Program-made: the position numbers and the translations under genes
Assembly: GCF_004217095.1 (NCBI RefSeq)
Contig: NZ_SHKO01000001.1
Location: 434,001 to 498,000 of the forward strand
Origin: Advenella incenata
GTDB lineage: Bacteria; Pseudomonadota; Gammaproteobacteria; Burkholderiales; Burkholderiaceae_B
DNA length: 64,000 nt
Reading direction: 5' to 3'
Shown: piece after piece, positions 36,685 through 44,946 of the stretch
Numbering within the stretch: position 1 is the first letter of the stretch
Layout: each line of letters opens with the position of its first letter
Notes under the pieces: model-generated
The model's database searches: none
What the model saw: only the letters and a program-made list of their open reading frames with translations
What the model was told of the DNA's origin: nothing

Positions 36685-38232
36685 ATGACAAGCCAGCCCA
36701 GCCCTCCCGTTCCTGCTCATTTGCTCAAGCGATCTGCTGCCAGCGATGGCTCTCGCAATGACCAATCCCAATCTACGCCCACAGGGGGCGTTGATGCCCA
36801 AGGCGATCTCGGCCCTCAAGCCCCGGGGGCGCCCCTGCTGGCGCATTGGCAACCGGTACGATCGAGTTCCCATACCCTGGTGGACCAGATTGTGGATCGT
36901 TTTGTCGTTTGCATTGAACAGAATGTGTTCAGGCAGGGCAGTCGCCTGCCGTCCGTGCGGCTGCTGGCGCAGGAATTGAATGTCAGTCGCTATACGATTG
37001 TTGAAGCGTATGATCGGCTGGTTGCGACCAATCATATTACGGCCAACGCCCGGTCCGGTTATTTCGTTCAGCATAAAAGACAGCCGGCAAGGGGCATCAA
37101 AAGCGGCGAAATCGTACCGATACCGTCCCAGGATAGAATTGATGTTCCCTGGATTCTGAATCGCCTTTTTTCGCAGCAGAACAATCTGGGTCTCAAGCAG
37201 GAGTGGCTGGATACCGAGATCGTTGCGCGTTCCATTCGCAAGGTGGCCCGCAAGATGCAGCCATCTGCGCTGATGTATGGCGAGCCCTTTGGTTTTGCAC
37301 CGCTGCGCCAGACTATCATGGCCCAATTGGCTGCACACGACTTGCATGTGCAGCCGGCGGGCGAGGTGCTGCTGACCACCGGTGTGACGCATTCGGTGGA
37401 CCTGTTGATTCGTCAACTGGTGCGGCCTGGCGATTACGTGGTGGTTGAAGAGCCGTGCTGGTTTGTCGTGTTTGCCTATTTGCGCATGGTCGGTGTGAAC
37501 ATTCTGACGGTGGCGCGAACCCCGCAGGGGCCCGATACAGCGCAACTGGAGGCGCATTGTCGCAAGCATAAGCCGGTTCTGTTCATCTGCAACAGCACCG
37601 TGCATAATCCAACCGGTTTCACCTTGAGCGCACGTGCCGCGCACGATGTGCTGCGGCTGGCCCAGCAATATGACATGTGGATTGTCGAGGACGATACCTA
37701 CAGCGAACTGAGTGCGGGTCCACCGCTGCGTATCAGCACGCTGGATCAGTGCGAGCGCACGTTTCTGCTAGGCAATTATTCCAAGACACTGGGGGCTGCC
37801 ATGCGAGTGGGCTTTATTGCCGGGCCTGCAAAGATTCTGAATGAAATAGCCATGCTCAAGCTGCTTTCCGGCTTGTCCACCTCAAGCCTGAATGAGCGTG
37901 TTATTCATGAAATCATTCACGGCGGGCATTATCGCTCTTATATAGAACGGCTGCGGCAACGCATCAATTGGGCACGCACCCAGATGCTGGAGCGATTGGG
38001 CGATCTGGGCTATGTCCTGGCTCAGCCTCCTGCAGCCGGGCTGTTTCTCTGGCTCGACATGTCCCGTGATGCCGAGCCACTGGCTCGTCAGTTGAATCAG
38101 CACGACATTCCAGCCACGCCCGGTTCCCTGTTTTATCCTGATCAGCGCGTCAGCACCTACCTGCGTCTGTCGGTCAGCAGTTATGATCATCCCCATTTAT
38201 GGGATGCGCTCGCCGCCTGGCAGCAGGGCTGA
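36685..38232 (+). CDS. MocR-type regulator (GntR HTH fused to aminotransferase-like domain)
   Basis: This 515-residue protein has an N-terminal tail of about 60 low-complexity residues, a GntR winged HTH (about 65-130: LVDQIVDRFVVCIEQ, SRLPSVRLLAQELNVSRYTI), and a fold-type I aminotransferase-like domain (about 170-510). NYSKTLG carries the PLP-binding Lys and the earlier VEDDTYSEL the PLP-ring Asp. Such proteins sense PLP adducts with amino acids or related amines. It is divergent from lysE, so it likely activates the exporter gene. ATG 36685 was preferred over TTG 36682. Confidence 0.92.
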   Translation: MTSQPSPPVPAHLLKRSAASDGSRNDQSQSTPTGGVDAQGDLGPQAPGAPLLAHWQPVRSSSHTLVDQIVDRFVVCIEQNVFRQGSRLPSVRLLAQELNVSRYTIVEAYDRLVATNHITANARSGYFVQHKRQPARGIKSGEIVPIPSQDRIDVPWILNRLFSQQNNLGLKQEWLDTEIVARSIRKVARKMQPSALMYGEPFGFAPLRQTIMAQLAAHDLHVQPAGEVLLTTGVTHSVDLLIRQLVRPGDYVVVEEPCWFVVFAYLRMVGVNILTVARTPQGPDTAQLEAHCRKHKPVLFICNSTVHNPTGFTLSARAAHDVLRLAQQYDMWIVEDDTYSELSAGPPLRISTLDQCERTFLLGNYSKTLGAAMRVGFIAGPAKILNEIAMLKLLSGLSTSSLNERVIHEIIHGGHYRSYIERLRQRINWARTQMLERLGDLGYVLAQPPAAGLFLWLDMSRDAEPLARQLNQHDIPATPGSLFYPDQRVSTYLRLSVSSYDHPHLWDALAAWQQG

Positions 38233-38386
38233 TCAGCGCCAGGCATGGCCGATTGACAAGGTTTTACCATTCGGGATGCGCAACGGGCAGGCCTGCGACA
38301 TCATTGCCGGCGCTATTGAGCGTGGTTGCGCAAGCCAGCCAGCACGCCTGCCTCTGATTTACAAGGGGGAAGGCATTGAGTCAGAT

Positions 38387-38716
38387 TCAGGCTTCGTGTA
38401 AGGGAGCAGTGGCAGCGTGATGCTTGACTGTGTCGGCTGCCTGCCTGGCGCCGTGGGGATCGGAAAATAGTGGGCTGCTGCCGATGATCTGGCCGTTGGC
38501 CGCTTTCAGATTGAAATAGGTCTTGCCATTGGCGGATTTTTCAAAGACGTAGCGGCTGTCCGTTCCTGCATTCTTGCGAACCGACTCGATCCCGTTTTTG
38601 GCCGAAGCAAGGGTCGTATAGGTTTCACTTCTGAGGACAGATGCGCCATCTGCTGCGTGCAGGGAAAAATGAAACTGGCCATCAACGGATTTTTTGAGTT
38701 CGAAAGAAGCAGACAT
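38387..38716 (-). CDS. yegP: YegP-family (DUF1508) protein
   Basis: This 109-residue protein consists of two DUF1508 repeats: SFELKKSVDGQFHFSLHAADG and, about 50 residues on, RYVFEKSANGKTYFNLKAANG, each followed by a stretch with S.LFS or SETY. The tandem arrangement is that of E. coli YegP, whose function is unclear. The longer upstream open frame to 38905 is ignored because ATG 38716 begins exactly at the first repeat. It is convergent with the MocR gene. Confidence 0.88.
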   Translation of the reverse strand: MSASFELKKSVDGQFHFSLHAADGASVLRSETYTTLASAKNGIESVRKNAGTDSRYVFEKSANGKTYFNLKAANGQIIGSSPLFSDPHGARQAADTVKHHAATAPLHEA

Positions 38717-39060
38717 AGCAATGAATTTCCTTGCAAGTGTAATTGAAAAAATACCGCATGAAAGAAACTGCCTGGCAAAGCATACTGCAAATTCGGGGAA
38801 TATAAAATGAAATAATGTGCCTCGCATTCCGGCACGAGCACGTTGCGGGGCGGGACGCCGGGGCGCCACATCGTTTTGGGCCCGGTGCCGGATGGCAAAT
38901 GTCATGTTGCGCTGCCAGATAATAGGCTGCGGTCGTGGGTGCGCTCACCGGCGCAACCCAGCGCGTTGCCGGCGCGTCTCGTTAGCCATGGGCTGTGCTG
39001 CTATTGGCCAGGCCATCGCCCCTTGTCGCTGCTGGCTTTCTTGCGCGACGCAAACTGTTT
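38717..39060. other. Intergenic region between ydgA-like and yegP genes
   Basis: About 344 GC-rich bases with several short open frames on both strands, none of which resembles a known protein or has a good ribosome site. It should contain the yegP promoter. I see no RNA gene or repeat family. Confidence 0.55.
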
Positions 39061-40689
39061 TCAGTCTTGCCTGGGGTCTTCTTGTTCAGGTACTTGCTGC
39101 TCGGGAACGTCGTGCTGAGGTGCTTGTTGCCCGGGTGCCGGCTGTTCAGGGGATTCTTGTCCAGGCGCGTCTTGCTGCACAGGGGGTGGTGTCAGTTGCC
39201 TGATTTGTAATTCGGCCGCCGCTGCACGTGTCTGCACGGCACTGACAAACCCGACCGGATCATACTGCTCGCCGTTCATCTCTACCGCGCCGGCAGAGGC
39301 CAGCGAGGGGTCGCCGTTAATATTCAAGCTCAGGCCAATCTCGTCCTGCTTACGGTACAGCAATTGGTTCCTGACCAGAATATCGATAATTGTGTCCAGC
39401 TTTTCTGCTGTCGTGGGCTCGGTGGTGGATCCGGGTGAGGGCAGAGCGCCGGATCCAAGCTGACTGACCCTGTCGGCGGCGCCTTGCGGCATGGCCTGGT
39501 CCGCCTGCATTTGAATCCGGACCGAGCGCAGGGCATTGAGCAGCAAGGCGTAGGGATCGTTACCAAACTGGGACAGCAGCGGAACCGGGTTGTTCAACGC
39601 CACGTTGATCGAGGCCTTGGCTGATCCTTCCGGCAGGGTCCAGGTAATGGGTCCTACAGTGAGTTCAGGCTTGCCCGAGAGCATCAGGTCCAGGCTGGCC
39701 AGCAAAGCCATCCATTGTTGTTGTGGTACTGCCTGGTCGCCGGGCTGGCCGGCATTGAGCAACTGTTGCCAGGCTTGCGTTATAAACTGCATGGCGCCGG
39801 CCCGCTCCAGTCCCGACGCGGCCACGGCATATTGCAGTTTGCCAAGATCGGTGCCGTTGATGCGGACCCGGTCCAATACGGTATTTTGCTGCAGCGCCAG
39901 CAGGCTGTCCTGGGTGTCCGCTTTTGAATCGGTCTGGTACCCGTCAATTTCCAATTTCGCATTGGCGCTGGCAAGCGAGAACGTTGCCAATGTTGATTGC
40001 TGGCGCCATAGCGGGTTCTTTGTATTGCGGCCGTCATAATGGGACGACATGGCAAGATCCCGGAAAATCAATGTGCTTGTGCCGTCTTCAGTTTTCGGTG
40101 GCGTAACCTGAATCAATGGCATGTTTCCGGAAAACTGGGCCACCTGGTTTGTTGCGTCCACTGTGCCTTCAAAATCCATGCCATCAAAATGCAGTTGTCC
40201 GTCCCGGGTATTATTGAAGGCCAGCGAGGCTACGCTGCCGCGATACCGCGTTTGTCCGTCTAGATGGGTGGTCAACAACAATTCAAGCGGTGGCTGCCCC
40301 TGGCTCAGTTCGAACAGTCGCGAGGTTTTTTCATTGTTGATCAGTGTGACGTGGCTGAGCGCCCGCACCGGTTCCAGCTTGCCCTGCTGCAGCCTGGACA
40401 GGGGCAGGGGACCATGTTCGACTTGCACGTTAAAGTCCAGCGAATGCGACTGTCCGCCATTGTCAATGCGCAGGGTCAGTGTGTAAGTGGATGAGAATAG
40501 GCCGGCATCTTTTTTCTCGGACGTCACTTGCACGGGCAGCCCGTTGCTGCGCAGTTGTGCGTTGATTTTCTGTGTGCGACGGATGACCTGTTCATCCACT
40601 TTTGTGCCGCTATACCATGTGCCACCGAAGTAGCCCAGTATAACCAGCAGCACAACGGCAGCCAGTGTCTTGGTGATTTTTTTGCCCAT
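39061..40689 (-). CDS. YdgA-like (DUF945) protein
   Basis: This 542-residue protein has one N-terminal membrane helix (KTLAAVVLLVILGYFGGTWY) and a long extracytoplasmic region matching DUF945/YdgA, a family of envelope proteins of unknown function with AsmA-like character. The last ~35 residues are low-complexity with repeated PGQ, PEQ and PQ units (residues from about 505). That tail is not part of the family and may be a wall-spanning or sticky extension. ATG 40689 was chosen; an in-frame start at 40710 is possible. It is divergent from the deoxyribosyltransferase gene. Confidence 0.85.
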   Translation of the reverse strand: MGKKITKTLAAVVLLVILGYFGGTWYSGTKVDEQVIRRTQKINAQLRSNGLPVQVTSEKKDAGLFSSTYTLTLRIDNGGQSHSLDFNVQVEHGPLPLSRLQQGKLEPVRALSHVTLINNEKTSRLFELSQGQPPLELLLTTHLDGQTRYRGSVASLAFNNTRDGQLHFDGMDFEGTVDATNQVAQFSGNMPLIQVTPPKTEDGTSTLIFRDLAMSSHYDGRNTKNPLWRQQSTLATFSLASANAKLEIDGYQTDSKADTQDSLLALQQNTVLDRVRINGTDLGKLQYAVAASGLERAGAMQFITQAWQQLLNAGQPGDQAVPQQQWMALLASLDLMLSGKPELTVGPITWTLPEGSAKASINVALNNPVPLLSQFGNDPYALLLNALRSVRIQMQADQAMPQGAADRVSQLGSGALPSPGSTTEPTTAEKLDTIIDILVRNQLLYRKQDEIGLSLNINGDPSLASAGAVEMNGEQYDPVGFVSAVQTRAAAAELQIRQLTPPPVQQDAPGQESPEQPAPGQQAPQHDVPEQQVPEQEDPRQD

Positions 40690-40837
40690 GATATTTGTGA
40701 TGTGCAACATTCAATGATGTTGCGGCATGCCCCAATGAGTTTAATATTCCGGCTGCCCGATTGCAGGCGCAATGTTGCGGAATGTAAGATGTGGCTTGCG
40801 GGGAAATTGCCCGAATGAAACTGTGGATGAATTGTAA

Positions 40838-41341
40838 ATGAAAAAAGTCTACCTTGCCGGCTTTGACGTCTTTCGGCCGGACGCGGCCAGCTATGGCCAG
40901 TGGCTCAAAACGTTATGCGCGCGTCATGGGTTTGCCGGGTTGTATCCGCTGGACAACGCCGCGCCACAGCAACTGAGCGGCGCGGCGCTGGCCGACTGGA
41001 TTTACCAGGCCAATATCGCGCTGATCGAGCAAGCCGATTGTGTCATGGCCAATTTGAATCCCTTTCGCGGTCTGGAACCCGATTCCGGAACCGTGTTCGA
41101 GGTGGGTTATGCCGTGGCCAAGGGCAAGCCCGTTTGGGCCTATACCGAACAGGTACAACCGTTAGTGGCCCAGGCTGGCGTGCAGTCGCAGGATGGGCAT
41201 GTTGTTGATGCGCAGGGTTACACGGTAGAGGATTTCGGGATGAATCTGAATTTGATGATTGCCTGCAGCACGCAGATTGTGCACGGTGATGCATTGGCGT
41301 GTTTGCAGGCGATGCAGGCACAGCAGGCAGGCGGATCATGA
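40838..41341 (+). CDS. Nucleoside 2-deoxyribosyltransferase
   Basis: This 167-residue protein has the family motifs: an opening KKVYLAGFDVF nucleotide-fold strand, ADCVMANLNPFRG, and the active-site segment DSGTVFEVGYAVAKGKPVWAY with the catalytic Glu. It exchanges bases between 2'-deoxyribonucleosides in nucleoside salvage. No co-oriented partner lies close by; it is convergent with the SET-domain gene. A short GCGGG/CCCGC hairpin (41343-41347 with 41355-41359) follows without a T-run. Confidence 0.9.
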   Translation: MKKVYLAGFDVFRPDAASYGQWLKTLCARHGFAGLYPLDNAAPQQLSGAALADWIYQANIALIEQADCVMANLNPFRGLEPDSGTVFEVGYAVAKGKPVWAYTEQVQPLVAQAGVQSQDGHVVDAQGYTVEDFGMNLNLMIACSTQIVHGDALACLQAMQAQQAGGS

Positions 41342-41394
41342 TGCGGGAGGCGGGCCCGCAACAGGGTTCGTCATCCTGGCGGGTGCCTGGCTTT

Positions 41395-41904
41395 TTACTT
41401 GGTGCCTTTGCGCTTCGCCTTCTTTTTCTCGGGTAAAGCCAGCATGGTGCCGCGGCAGGCCAGCGCGCCGCACAGGCATTTGTACTGTTCGCGCAGTGTC
41501 TTGGTGATTCTGCCGTCCATGATCAACCCGTAATCATAGAAAAGTTCTTCGCCCTTCAGAATGTCGCGAATGGCGTATATGTATACGCGTTTGCCGCCGC
41601 TGCCTTCCTGCGTCTCGCAATTGGGATTGCAACTGTGATTGACCCAGCGCGAGTCGTTGCCACCATTGCCGCCGTCAATGATCTTGCCGCCACTGGTGGA
41701 AAAAAAGAAGGTGTGAAACGGATCATCAGGATTGACCGGGTGCATGTCATCGGCCTGTTTTGGACTGATGCGTTTGCCTGTGTATTCAATGATGCGCGTG
41801 CCTTGCGGTATATTGCGGGCAGCAAATACACCGTTGCCATGCAACGTGGATTTGCGCACGACATGCCAGGGTGGATTGGCGATATTTTTCTTTTTTTCGA
41901 TCAT
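41395..41904 (-). CDS. SET-domain protein-lysine methyltransferase
   Basis: This 169-residue protein is a complete small SET domain: the opening HGNGVFAARNIPQGTRIIEY, the SAM/knot motif NHSCNPNCE, the GEELFYDYG segment with the catalytic Tyr, and a post-SET cysteine cluster CLCGALACRG, which would bind zinc with the upstream Cys. Both ends are Lys-rich. SET proteins are eukaryotic-type methyltransferases found in scattered bacteria; the target (ribosomal, nucleoid-associated or other protein) is unknown. The start codon overlaps the panB stop (ATGA), so it is translated from the panB message. Confidence 0.9.
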   Translation of the reverse strand: MIEKKKNIANPPWHVVRKSTLHGNGVFAARNIPQGTRIIEYTGKRISPKQADDMHPVNPDDPFHTFFFSTSGGKIIDGGNGGNDSRWVNHSCNPNCETQEGSGGKRVYIYAIRDILKGEELFYDYGLIMDGRITKTLREQYKCLCGALACRGTMLALPEKKKAKRKGTK

Positions 41905-42725
41905 TTTTTCTTGACGCCAAAACAATGGTCCAGTGTCGGGAAAGTGCCTTCGCGTACTTCATTGGCGTAGGCTTGCACGCCTTCGCGAATGGCTGCCTGC
42001 ACGTCGGAAAACTGGCGTGCGAATTTGGGAATGCGGTTGGGCGTCAGATTGAAAATATCTTCTGCCACCAGGATCTGACCATCGCATTCGGGCGAAGCGC
42101 CAATGCCGATGGTAGGAATGCTCAATGCCTGTGTAATGCGGCGCGCCAGGGGCTCTGCGGTGCCTTCGATCACCACGGCAAAGGCACCGGCCTGTTCCTG
42201 TGCCAGCGCATCCTGATAGATGATTTCGGCCGCCTCATCTGACATGCCCTGGGCTTTGAAACCGCCCAAGGTGTTCAGATACTGAGGCATCAAGCCGATG
42301 TGCGCCAGCACGGGAATACCGCGGTCGACCAGAAAACGCGTGGTGGCAGCCAGCGGCGTACCGCCTTCATATTTGACGGCATCGGCGCCCGATTCCTTGA
42401 GCAGGAACGCGGCGTTGCGAAAGGCCTGTTCGGGCGACTCCTGATAGCTGCCAAAGGGCATGTCTACCACGACGCAGACATTTTGCGTGGAGCGCACCAC
42501 GGCCCGTGCGTGGGCAGCCATCTGTTCCAGCGTGATGGCCAGCGTGTTCTCCATGTTGTAGCCGACCATCGCGGTGGAGTCCCCGATAAGAATCATATCC
42601 AGGTACTCGTCCAGCACCCGGGCAAAGGGCGCGGTATAGGATGTGAGCGAGACGATTTTTTTCTGGTTTTTGTAGGCCCGCAATTGCGGGACGGTAATTC
42701 GTTTTGCTGTGGTATGCACACTCAT
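41901..42725 (-). CDS. panB: 3-methyl-2-oxobutanoate hydroxymethyltransferase
   Basis: This 274-residue protein has PanB signatures: KIVSLTSYTAPFARVLDE, LIGDSTAMVGYNMENTLAI (metal site), DMPFGSYQESPEQAFRNA and the late PTIGIGASPECDGQILV. It forms ketopantoate from 2-oxoisovalerate and methylene-tetrahydrofolate in pantothenate synthesis. AAAGGTG precedes ATG 42725. panC is not adjacent; instead a SET methyltransferase gene overlaps its 3' end. It is divergent from an acetolactate synthase gene, whose pathway supplies 2-oxoisovalerate. Confidence 0.95.
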   Translation of the reverse strand: MSVHTTAKRITVPQLRAYKNQKKIVSLTSYTAPFARVLDEYLDMILIGDSTAMVGYNMENTLAITLEQMAAHARAVVRSTQNVCVVVDMPFGSYQESPEQAFRNAAFLLKESGADAVKYEGGTPLAATTRFLVDRGIPVLAHIGLMPQYLNTLGGFKAQGMSDEAAEIIYQDALAQEQAGAFAVVIEGTAEPLARRITQALSIPTIGIGASPECDGQILVAEDIFNLTPNRIPKFARQFSDVQAAIREGVQAYANEVREGTFPTLDHCFGVKKK

Positions 42726-42880
42726 CAAAAGCACCTTTCTGGAAATACGGCTGGCCGCCTGCGGCCACATGGCGAAGGGGTAAGTTTACCGTGTAATCGC
42801 GGGTTTACTGTCAGTGCATGACAAAAAGGATATTATTTAAGCTTCTCTATGAAAACCTGTCTGTCAGTTGGATTTGAATA

Positions 42881-44635
42881 ATGAACACACCCCAGAACGA
42901 TACGCCCGCCTTCAACGGCGCCCGGTTGATGCTTGAAACCCTGATTGCAAACGGGGTCGATACCATTTTCGGCTATCCCGGGGGTGCCGTATTGCCGCTG
43001 TACGATGCGCTGTATTCCGAGCCGCGCATCCATCACGTGCTGGTTCGCCACGAACAGGCTGCCATGCATGCGGCCGAGGGGTATGCGCGCTCGACCGGCA
43101 GGCCTGGCGTCGTACTGGTCACCTCCGGACCGGGCATGGCCAATACCACCTCAGGGTTGCTCGATGCACTGTGCGATTCGATCCCGGTCCTGTGTATCAG
43201 CGGACAGGTGGCAACCAGCGCCATCGGTACCGATGCCTTCCAGGAGTGCGATGCGGTGGGTATTTCCCGGCCGGTCACAAAATGGAACGCCCAGATCAAG
43301 CGTGTTGAAGACGTGGCTGCCATGACCGCCAAAGCCTATAACATGACGGCTGCCGGCCGGCCCGGGCCGGTGCTGATTGATTTTCCCAAAGATATCCAGA
43401 TGGCGCAGGCGCCGCAGGAGCCGGAGAGCGAAGTGATCGAGCCCGCCGTCAATACGGCAGGCCAAATGACCTCTTCTGTAATGCAGGCGGCCATCAAGCG
43501 CGCCGCTTCGCTTATTGCCAATGCCAAGCGCCCGGTGTTTTATGGCGGTGGCGGTCTGATCAATTCCGGCCCGGATGCCTGCGAGGTCTTTGCCAATCTG
43601 GTCAGTTACACCGGTGCGCCATGCACGCTCACGCTAATGGGGCTGGGCGCTTTTCCGGCCAACGACAAACAGTTCGTGGGCATGCTGGGCATGCATGGAA
43701 CGCTGGAGGCCAATCTGGCCATGCATCATGCCGATCTGATCGTGTGTATCGGTGCTCGCTTTGATGACCGTATTACCGGGCGTCTGTCAGATTTCTGTCC
43801 CCATGCGGTCAAGATTCACCTGGATATCGATCCGGCATCCATTGATAAAGTGGTGCGGGCAGACGTCGCGCTGGTAGGCGATTGTTATCCGGTGCTCAAG
43901 TCACTGTTTAATGAGGTCAAGTCGCTGGAGCGCGAACCCGGGTTGATCGACGATTGGTGGACGCGCATTGAAAAATGGCGCAGCACCAACTGTCTTGGCT
44001 TTACGCCGTCGGATGACGTGATTCTGCCGCAGCATCTGCTGGCAACGGTCAATGACCTGATTGAAGGCCGGGATGTGATCGTGAGCACCGACGTTGGCCA
44101 GCACCAGATGTGGGCCGCGCAGTACCTGAAGTTTCGTGAGCCCAATCGTTGGCTGACCTCGGGCGGCGCCGGCACCATGGGGTACGGCGTGCCTGCCGCG
44201 ATCGGCGCGCAAGTGGGCAATCCGGATTCACTGGTGGTTTGCATCAGCGGCGATGCGTCAGTACTCATGAATATCCAGGAGCTGTCGACCGCAATCCAGC
44301 ACGAGACGCCGGTCAAAGTGATCCTGTGCAACAACCGGCATATGGGCATGGTCCGCCAGTGGCAGGAACTGATTCACGAGGGGCGCTATAGCCACAGCTA
44401 CAACGCTTCCATTCCCGATTTTGTCGCGCTGGCCACGGCTTTTGGCTGGGGGGCCGCCACGGTGTCTGATCCACTGCAGCTGGAAGATGCCATCCGTGAC
44501 TGCTTTGACTATGACGGTCCTTATTTCCTGAATGTGGAAGTGCAGCCGCAGGAGAACTGCTTCCCCATGATGCCGGCTGGCTACGGACATCAGCAGGTCA
44601 TGCTTTCTGAGGATACGTGGTACGTGGAAGAATAA
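42881..44635 (+). CDS. Acetolactate synthase large subunit (biosynthetic type)
   Basis: This 584-residue ThDP enzyme has the domain order of acetohydroxyacid synthases. The N-terminal PYR domain has the catalytic Glu in VRHEQAAMHAAEGYARSTG, the middle domain binds FAD (IGARFDDRITG), and the C-terminal domain has the ThDP motif GDASVLMNIQELSTA and the late NNRHMGMVRQWQEL. It condenses pyruvate molecules (or pyruvate and 2-oxobutyrate) in valine and isoleucine synthesis. No ilvN/ilvH small subunit or ilvC follows; a strong terminator comes within 30 bases, so it is a lone paralogue. Its divergence from panB links it to 2-oxoisovalerate. Confidence 0.92.
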   Translation: MNTPQNDTPAFNGARLMLETLIANGVDTIFGYPGGAVLPLYDALYSEPRIHHVLVRHEQAAMHAAEGYARSTGRPGVVLVTSGPGMANTTSGLLDALCDSIPVLCISGQVATSAIGTDAFQECDAVGISRPVTKWNAQIKRVEDVAAMTAKAYNMTAAGRPGPVLIDFPKDIQMAQAPQEPESEVIEPAVNTAGQMTSSVMQAAIKRAASLIANAKRPVFYGGGGLINSGPDACEVFANLVSYTGAPCTLTLMGLGAFPANDKQFVGMLGMHGTLEANLAMHHADLIVCIGARFDDRITGRLSDFCPHAVKIHLDIDPASIDKVVRADVALVGDCYPVLKSLFNEVKSLEREPGLIDDWWTRIEKWRSTNCLGFTPSDDVILPQHLLATVNDLIEGRDVIVSTDVGQHQMWAAQYLKFREPNRWLTSGGAGTMGYGVPAAIGAQVGNPDSLVVCISGDASVLMNIQELSTAIQHETPVKVILCNNRHMGMVRQWQELIHEGRYSHSYNASIPDFVALATAFGWGAATVSDPLQLEDAIRDCFDYDGPYFLNVEVQPQENCFPMMPAGYGHQQVMLSEDTWYVEE

Positions 44636-44663
44636 TTATGACGGCGTGTCCTGTTTGAACTGC

Positions 44664-44696
44664 AGCCCGGTCATTGTTATGGCCGGGCTTTTTTTT
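44664..44696 (+). terminator. Intrinsic terminator after acetolactate synthase
   Basis: An 11-base-pair stem (44664-44674 with 44679-44689, containing one G-T pair) with a TGTT loop is followed directly by eight T bases. It lies 28 bases after the acetolactate synthase stop and is the clearest rho-independent terminator in the window. Confidence 0.88.
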
Positions 44697-44946
44697 GATA
44701 TGTGGGTTCAATGCGCTTTGACCATCGCCTTAAATACCACTCTTCGTTTCAATTGCATCTGTGATTGCGCCGCCTTTTTCCTATGACATTGTTTATTATT
44801 ATTGATATATATTAATTACTAAATAATATATATTAAACTGGCCATATTCTTTAAAATGGCTGGTTACGCATTCCTTTATATCATTGCGTAATAATCAAAT
44901 AAAACCAGCGAGGGAAAACCCTTGCATTTATTCATTGAGTTGCAGA
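44697..44946. promoter_or_regulatory. AT-rich upstream region of the monooxygenase-ABC operon
   Basis: No gene is seen. The core (44785-44840) is strongly AT-rich for this genome. ATATATATTAA occurs twice, at 44805-44815 and 44826-44836, exactly 21 bases apart (two helical turns). A GCCAT/ATGGC inverted repeat (44841-44845 with 44856-44860) follows. This looks like a regulated promoter with paired protein-binding sites or UP elements for the downstream operon. Confidence 0.5.

Noticed and set aside
38817-39203. 128-residue plus-strand frame in the yegP-ydgA gap
   Set aside because: Arg/Ala/Cys-rich composition and overlap with the ydgA-like 3' end indicate a GC-rich chance frame.
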